Of a DNA stretch of 11,509 nt, positions 7,879 to 11,509 are shown piece by piece. Within the stretch, counting starts at the first letter, position 1, and every line of letters begins with the position of its first letter. A program made the position numbers and the translations under genes. This stretch comes from Chloracidobacterium sp. UBA6041 (GTDB taxonomy: Bacteria > Acidobacteriota > Blastocatellia > Pyrinomonadales > Pyrinomonadaceae): positions 1 to 11,509 of the forward strand of contig DIYZ01000147.1 of NCBI GenBank assembly GCA_002427845.1, in the 5' to 3' direction. The notes beneath the pieces were generated by a model. The model saw only the letters and a list, made by a program, of their open reading frames with translations, made no database searches and had not been told where the DNA came from.

Positions 7879-8433
7879 ATGAAAACAAGCAAAACTTTTG
7901 TCTTTCCAGTCCTACTTGCTGGCGGGCTGGCTTTGTTCGGATGTGGTAAGAGTGCTCCCAGCGGATCGAATCCGACCGGGGAAAAGCAAACGGCTCAAGC
8001 AAACTACGGTGAAACGCCGAGTCCTTTGCCTGAAAATGGTTTCAAAGCACAGATAACGTTGCTGGATCCACCCGCGAAATTGCGCACCGGTCAAAAGCAA
8101 ACCATTGAGGTGAAAGTCAAGAATGCGAGCGACGTGCTTTGGTATGCGCGCGGCGCGGCGGTGAATAACGCTCCGTCAAATAAGTTTTATCTGGCGCTTG
8201 CCGATCGCTGGTTCGAGGCTGATGGTGAAAAACTCGTTACTGACATGGACGGCCGCTACGGCCTGCCTCGCGATCTCAAGCCCGGCGAAGAATCGGAAGT
8301 GCCGCTGCTCATTACTGCTCCCAAGAATCCCGGTGACTACATTCTTGACTTGGATCTCGTGCAGGAACAGGTGGCGTGGTTTCACGACAAAGGTTCCGGA
8401 ACGGCCCGGGTCAAAATAAAAGTCGAGCGATAG
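7879..8433 (+). CDS. Lipoprotein consisting of the shared beta-sandwich domain
   Basis: A 184-aa predicted lipoprotein. The signal peptide has Lys residues at 2 and 5, a hydrophobic core, and a lipobox LFGC with the lipidated Cys at residue 22. The residues after it (Gly-Lys) are not an inner-membrane retention Asp, so outer-membrane or surface placement is plausible. A short polar, low-complexity linker follows. From residue 50 (LPENGFKAQ) comes a single all-beta domain with DVLWYARG (Trp88), LKPG, NPGDYILDLDLVQ and VAWFHDKGS (Trp167). It aligns along its length with the C-terminus of the preceding GT-C-like protein, including the flanking SPLP[E/D]N phrase. AAGGAG at 7866-7871 lies 7 nt before the ATG, a strong start signal. 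The gene is 64 nt after the GT-C gene and probably in the same operon. No catalytic residues are recognisable; a binding or scaffold role in the periplasm or surface glycan layer is inference. Confidence 0.85.
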   Translation: MKTSKTFVFPVLLAGGLALFGCGKSAPSGSNPTGEKQTAQANYGETPSPLPENGFKAQITLLDPPAKLRTGQKQTIEVKVKNASDVLWYARGAAVNNAPSNKFYLALADRWFEADGEKLVTDMDGRYGLPRDLKPGEESEVPLLITAPKNPGDYILDLDLVQEQVAWFHDKGSGTARVKIKVER

Positions 8434-8576
8434 GCGCCAGTTCGTGTTCGCACTCTACACGCTACTATCGGTGCTGGTCGCGCTTTCGTCAGCGCTGCTA
8501 CAATCGCACCGCGCTACACGTTGGTCGTCTTTCGCGTCTATATGGCGCTTGCTAGGGTCGGCGCGAGGTTGACCAG

Positions 8577-8657
8577 ATGATTCGCGCAATTTGTCTGGTG
8601 CTGTTCGGGCTGATGAAGGCCATGTTCGCCGCCCACTTCACGCTGGCGCTGTCGTGA
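8577..8657 (+). CDS. Possible 26-aa hydrophobic small protein
   Basis: An ATG-started frame of 26 codons ending in TGA at 8655-8657. The peptide is hydrophobic in the middle (AICLVLFGLMKAMFAAHF) with a single Arg and a single Lys, so it could span a membrane. A GAGG at 8565-8568 lies 8 nt before the ATG, which is unusually good for a chance frame. No family is recognised. Short hydrophobic frames arise easily in GC-rich DNA, so this is a candidate only. Confidence 0.15.
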   Translation: MIRAICLVLFGLMKAMFAAHFTLALS

Positions 8658-8684
8658 AGAAAGCAAACAGTAATCAGCCTTTCC

Positions 8685-8722
8685 CCTCCACAGGCCGCGT
8701 TAAAATGGAGGTTATCTTTCTT
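8685..8722 (+). terminator. Weak hairpin followed by T-rich tract
   Basis: CCTCCA (8685-8690) and TGGAGG (8706-8711) form a 6-bp perfect stem with a 15-nt loop. A T-rich run (TTATCTTTCTTT, 8712-8723) follows directly. This is the only terminator-like arrangement between the lipoprotein gene and the large fusion gene. The stem is short and the loop large, so the call is tentative. Confidence 0.25.
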
Positions 8723-8741
8723 TAGATTTGTCCGCGCTGAC

Positions 8742-8785
8742 CTGATTGCTGATTACCGTTTACTGTTTTTACTGTTTACTGTTTG
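8742..8785 (+). repeat. Heptanucleotide array CTG[A/T]TT[A/G] directly upstream of a start codon
   Basis: Six units follow one another: CTGATTG, CTGATTA, CCGTTTA, CTGTTTTTA (two extra T), CTGTTTA and CTGTTTG. The array ends 5 nt before the ATG at 8791 and occupies the place where a Shine-Dalgarno sequence would be expected. It extends the open frame upstream (ATG 8746) with a low-complexity MLITVYCFYCLLFAP stretch that is not part of the conserved protein. The sequence differs from the 31-79 array but shares the 7-bp period. Confidence 0.85.
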
Positions 8786-8790
8786 CTCCC

Positions 8791-11481
8791 ATGAAATTGG
8801 CTTACTTCAGCCCGCTGAATCCGCAACCTTCCGGGATTTCAGACTACAGCGAAGAGCTTTTGCCTTATCTCGCCGCGGACGCGGAGATCACGCTGTTCGT
8901 CGACGGCTTTCAACCGTCGAACCCGGAAATACGCGCCCGGTTTACTCGCCATGATTACCGTCGCGACCGGGCCGTGCTGCAAACGCTAGGCGACTTCGAC
9001 GCAGTCGTCTATCACATGGGCAACGATCACCGCTATCACGCGGGCATGCTGGAAGTCGCGCGCGAGCATCCGGGCATCGTCGTCTTCCACGATTTTGCAC
9101 TGCAGGATTTCTTTCTCGGTCTGGCGCAGGCACGCGGCCGCATTGAGGTCTACCTGGAGGAGGTCGCCGCGTGTCATGGTTACGACGCAACACGCGAAGC
9201 GGCCGAGGCGTTGCAGCGCGGCAGCACGACTCCCCTGCTAGCGCGGCCTACTCACTTCCCGCTTAACCTCCGTCTGGCTCGCGCAGCGGAAGCGATCATC
9301 GTGCATTCGGAATGGAGTCGCGCGCGCTTCGCGAACCTCGCGCCTGCCGTCCCGGTTGCGCACATCAAGATGCCGATTAAGCCGCCGCGGGCGAGCCACG
9401 CAACAATAGAGTCAAACGATAGCGAGGCCGGCGTAGTACAGATCGCTAACTTCGGACTCATCACACCGGGTAAAGGAATCGAGAAGGCCTTGCGTACACT
9501 CGCTTCCCTCAAAGCAGATCACAATTTCCACTACACGCTGGTAGGCGCGCCCAATTCATTCTTCGACGTACGCGCTCTAGTGCGCGACCTGGGCATGGAG
9601 GACCGCGTGACGATTACAGGGCATGTGTCGCTGAAGGAATTTGAACAGCGCATCGCTGCGACCGACATCGCGCTCAACCTGCGCGAGCGCACGGTCGGAG
9701 AAACCTCCGCAAGTCTCTGCCGCATCATGGCTGCCGGCGTTCCCGCAATCGTCTTCAACGTGGGTGCGTTTTCCGAGTTGCCGAACGACGCCGTAGTAAA
9801 AATAGACCACGACGAGTATGCCGATGCGCTGCTCGAGGCTTATCTGCGCCGGCTCATCGAAGACCCGGGCCTTCGCAAGCGCATTGGACAGAACGCGCGC
9901 CGGCACATTCTATCGGAACACAATATCGAACAGGGTGCGGCCAGCTACCTCGCCTTCATTCGGGAAGTGATTGCACGCCGTCCGCGGCGGCAATTTCTCG
10001 GCAATATTGCGGATGAGCTTTCGCTGCTCGGCATTCGCCCAAGTCACGAAGCTCTGCTACGCGGAGTTGCCACAGAGGTTGCCGTCATCGCGCCCGATGT
10101 GTTGGTCAGGGACGCTGCGATTAAGAAGGACTCGGGAATTATGGCGGCGCAAGCAGCCCGGAGCGGCAACGGCCATGCGGCTACGACTGCCAAAACCGCG
10201 GCCGATTCACCCGGCCGTCTGCCAAAGATCGCAGGCATTGATTACAAACGCGCCGCGCTTGATTATCCCCGCCGGCTCGACGCCGAGCGCAGTTACTATC
10301 TCAAGACGAAGCCTTTCTATAACCTCGCTAACAAGCCAGAAAAACATCTTGGCGACGGTATGGATGCCGAGACACATCGCCACTTTAGCGACTTCGCAAA
10401 CATGGCCGTGGCGCTCGCGCTGCCCGCGGGCGCCAGAATTCTCGATGTGGGCTGCGGTTCAGGTTGGCTGACCGAATACTTCGCGCGACTCGGCTATGAC
10501 TTAACGGGTATCGACATCAGCGACGACCTCATTCGCATAGCGCGCGAGCGTCTTGACAGTGTTCCCTACAACGTGGACCACGAGACGGCGTTGTGCTGTC
10601 GTTTTCTAACCCATGACATAGAGGCCGCACCGCTCGCGGAAAAGTTTGACGCGGTCATTTGTTACGACTCGTTGCATCATTTCGAAGCGGAGCAAACAGT
10701 TTTTCGTCATCTCGCAATGATGTTGGAAGTGGGTGGTATGCTGTTCATCCTCGAGGGACAGAAGCCGCCGGCCGATTCGGCCACGGCAGAAGAGCTGCGC
10801 AATGTAATGCGTGAGTATGGAACGCTGGAGTCACCTTTCAGCGATCAGTATCTGTATGCGCTGCTCGACAAGAATGGCCTTGCTGTTGTTGGCAATTATG
10901 TCAGCGTTAACGGTCTCTTCGAGCGCGAGATGCTCGAAAACAACCCGGGTGGTCCAAGCCTGCCGCTGCGTACGCTGGCGACCGACTATCATTACCTGAC
11001 ATGTATGAAAGTTGCCGACGATGCGCCGGCGTCGAGTGTGCCAGACAGTCGAAATCCAGGCGTGCTTAAAGCCGAATTCATGCTGCGTAACTCGCTTCCG
11101 CGGCTTGTCGAACAAGGGGCAAAGTTTGAAGTTCCCCTCACTATTACAAACACCGGCGATACGCTCTGGCTAAACGGTCAAACCGTGCGCGCCGGCGTCG
11201 TTATGCCTGGTCTCAGGATCATCGACGACGAAGGCAAGATTATTAGCGAGCTTCATGGCCGTCCGCTGCTGCCACGATCAGTCGCGCCCGGTCAGACCAT
11301 TAAACTCAACGTTCAATGCGTCGCGCCGGCCGAGCCTGGTAAATATACTGTCAAGATCGATCTCGTAGCCCAGCACGTTTGCTGGTTTGAAGAAAGAGGA
11401 TCGCAGCCGCTCGTCTTCAGCTTCGAAGTAAGACGCGAGGCGGAAGGGCCGGATCGCAATTTACAGGACCGCGAGCCGTAG
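8791..11481 (+). CDS. GT4 glycosyltransferase - SAM methyltransferase - beta-sandwich fusion protein
   Basis: An 896-aa three-domain protein. Residues 1-400 are a GT4 (GT-B fold) glycosyltransferase: N-terminal YFSPLNPQPSGISDYSEE (5-22), the C-terminal Rossmann half from about 214 (VQIANFG, TPGKGIEKAL), GETSAS with Glu304, and AFSELP with Glu329, the acidic pair around the nucleotide-sugar site. After a low-complexity Ala/Thr-rich linker, residues about 480-740 form a class I methyltransferase with ILDVGCGSG (550-558), LTGIDIS and VICYDSLHHF. Residues 758-884 are the beta-sandwich domain seen in the two previous proteins, with DTLWLNG (Trp793), VAPG, EPGKYTVKIDLV and VCWFEERGS (Trp865). No signal peptide or membrane helix is seen, so it is probably cytoplasmic or membrane-associated. 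Start 8791 is chosen because the family begins at MKLAYFSP; the upstream in-frame ATG at 8746 lies in heptamer repeats. There is no Shine-Dalgarno. The gene stands alone after a 357-bp gap. Substrates are unknown. Confidence 0.88.
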   Translation: MKLAYFSPLNPQPSGISDYSEELLPYLAADAEITLFVDGFQPSNPEIRARFTRHDYRRDRAVLQTLGDFDAVVYHMGNDHRYHAGMLEVAREHPGIVVFHDFALQDFFLGLAQARGRIEVYLEEVAACHGYDATREAAEALQRGSTTPLLARPTHFPLNLRLARAAEAIIVHSEWSRARFANLAPAVPVAHIKMPIKPPRASHATIESNDSEAGVVQIANFGLITPGKGIEKALRTLASLKADHNFHYTLVGAPNSFFDVRALVRDLGMEDRVTITGHVSLKEFEQRIAATDIALNLRERTVGETSASLCRIMAAGVPAIVFNVGAFSELPNDAVVKIDHDEYADALLEAYLRRLIEDPGLRKRIGQNARRHILSEHNIEQGAASYLAFIREVIARRPRRQFLGNIADELSLLGIRPSHEALLRGVATEVAVIAPDVLVRDAAIKKDSGIMAAQAARSGNGHAATTAKTAADSPGRLPKIAGIDYKRAALDYPRRLDAERSYYLKTKPFYNLANKPEKHLGDGMDAETHRHFSDFANMAVALALPAGARILDVGCGSGWLTEYFARLGYDLTGIDISDDLIRIARERLDSVPYNVDHETALCCRFLTHDIEAAPLAEKFDAVICYDSLHHFEAEQTVFRHLAMMLEVGGMLFILEGQKPPADSATAEELRNVMREYGTLESPFSDQYLYALLDKNGLAVVGNYVSVNGLFEREMLENNPGGPSLPLRTLATDYHYLTCMKVADDAPASSVPDSRNPGVLKAEFMLRNSLPRLVEQGAKFEVPLTITNTGDTLWLNGQTVRAGVVMPGLRIIDDEGKIISELHGRPLLPRSVAPGQTIKLNVQCVAPAEPGKYTVKIDLVAQHVCWFEERGSQPLVFSFEVRREAEGPDRNLQDREP

Positions 11482-11509
11482 CAAGTGTACAGAACCGCTC
11501 GCGGTAGCG
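11462..11509. repeat. REP-like imperfect repeat over the stop codon, cut by the window end
   Basis: Two imperfect copies, 26 bp apart, begin TACAG: TACAGGACCGCGAGCCGTAG (11462-11481) and TACAGAACCGCTCGCGGTAG (11488-11507). ACCGCGAGC (11468-11476) and GCTCGCGGT (11497-11505) are perfect 9-bp reverse complements, and CCGCT/AGCG within 11495-11509 forms a smaller palindrome. The first copy contains the last codons and TAG of the fusion gene. A terminator role is possible, but no T-tract is visible before the sequence ends. Confidence 0.6.

Larger units (their letters stand above)
8662..8787. repeat. Inverted repeat pair flanking an 80-bp core, MITE- or REP-like
   Basis: The left arm AGCAAACAGTAATCAG (8662-8677) is the reverse complement of the two ends of the right-hand heptamer array: CTGATTA (8749-8755) and CTGTTTGCT (8779-8787). 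The right arm has extra heptamer units in between. Transcribed, the arms could pair around a core that contains a second small inverted repeat. There is no transposase gene. It could be a miniature mobile element, or simply heptamer repeats laid down in both directions. Confidence 0.55.
8434..8790. other. Intergenic region of 357 bp with small open frames and repeats
   Basis: The first part (8434-8657) has coding-like GC-rich composition but no recognisable gene. A GTG-started frame at 8444-8572 would give 42 mostly hydrophobic residues, and an ATG frame at 8577-8657 would give 26. Neither could be identified, and the stretch could be a decayed small membrane-protein gene or a non-coding leader. 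The second part (8658-8790) carries inverted heptamer repeats, a possible small hairpin and the start of the next gene. Confidence 0.5.

Noticed and set aside
8746..8790. Start of the fusion protein at ATG 8746, giving a hydrophobic MLITVYCFYCLLFAP leader that could pass for a signal peptide
   Set aside because: The 15 codons are translated heptamer repeat, and the protein family starts at MKLAYFSP (8791). A real signal peptide would normally carry basic residues at its N-terminus, which this lacks.
1..11509. CRISPR array, tRNA, rRNA or defence system
   Set aside because: The only repeats are 5-bp and 7-bp tandems and short palindromes, without spacer structure. No tRNA-like cloverleaf, Cas, nuclease or toxin motif was seen.

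Overview
The window looks like one end of an assembled metagenomic or genomic contig from a Gram-negative bacterium, most likely an Acidobacteriota (Blastocatellia/Pyrinomonadales type). This is an inference from three things: the DUF4214-type C-terminus of the 880-aa protein, heptanucleotide repeats hugging gene boundaries, and moderately high GC with a surface-glycan gene set. The first 30 bases are not biological. They are Illumina Nextera (Tn5) adapter, followed directly by a 7-bp tandem repeat that probably stopped the assembly.

Layout: a left, leftward-reading block (81-4342) holds a polytopic GT-C-like membrane protein with a DUF4214 tail, a GT2 polyprenyl-phosphate-type glycosyltransferase and a class I SAM methyltransferase. 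These genes abut or overlap by 4 nt. A 296-bp divergent intergenic region (4343-4638) follows. A right, rightward block (4639-8433) holds a GT2 glycosyltransferase with two C-terminal membrane helices, a second GT-C-like membrane protein with a C-terminal beta-sandwich domain, and a lipoprotein that is essentially the same beta-sandwich domain on a lipid anchor. After a 357-bp gap with small, unrecognised or repetitive sequence comes a large three-domain protein (8791-11481): GT4 glycosyltransferase, SAM methyltransferase, then the same beta-sandwich domain. Its stop codon lies inside a REP-like repeat that runs off the window end.

How it may work (inference): the GT2 enzymes load sugars onto a polyprenyl phosphate at the inner face of the cytoplasmic membrane, and the GT-C proteins use lipid-linked sugars on the outer face. 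The GT4/methyltransferase fusion and the stand-alone methyltransferase build or modify a glycan or lipid-linked precursor in the cytoplasm. The recurring C-terminal domain, seen on a membrane enzyme, a lipoprotein and a (by sequence) cytoplasmic enzyme, may be a shared glycan- or partner-binding module. The strongest points for follow-up are this three-fold domain, the DUF4214-GT-C fusion, the mirror-image pairing of the two GT2/GT-C modules, and the heptamer repeats at gene edges. No tRNA, rRNA, CRISPR array, transposase or phage gene was seen.
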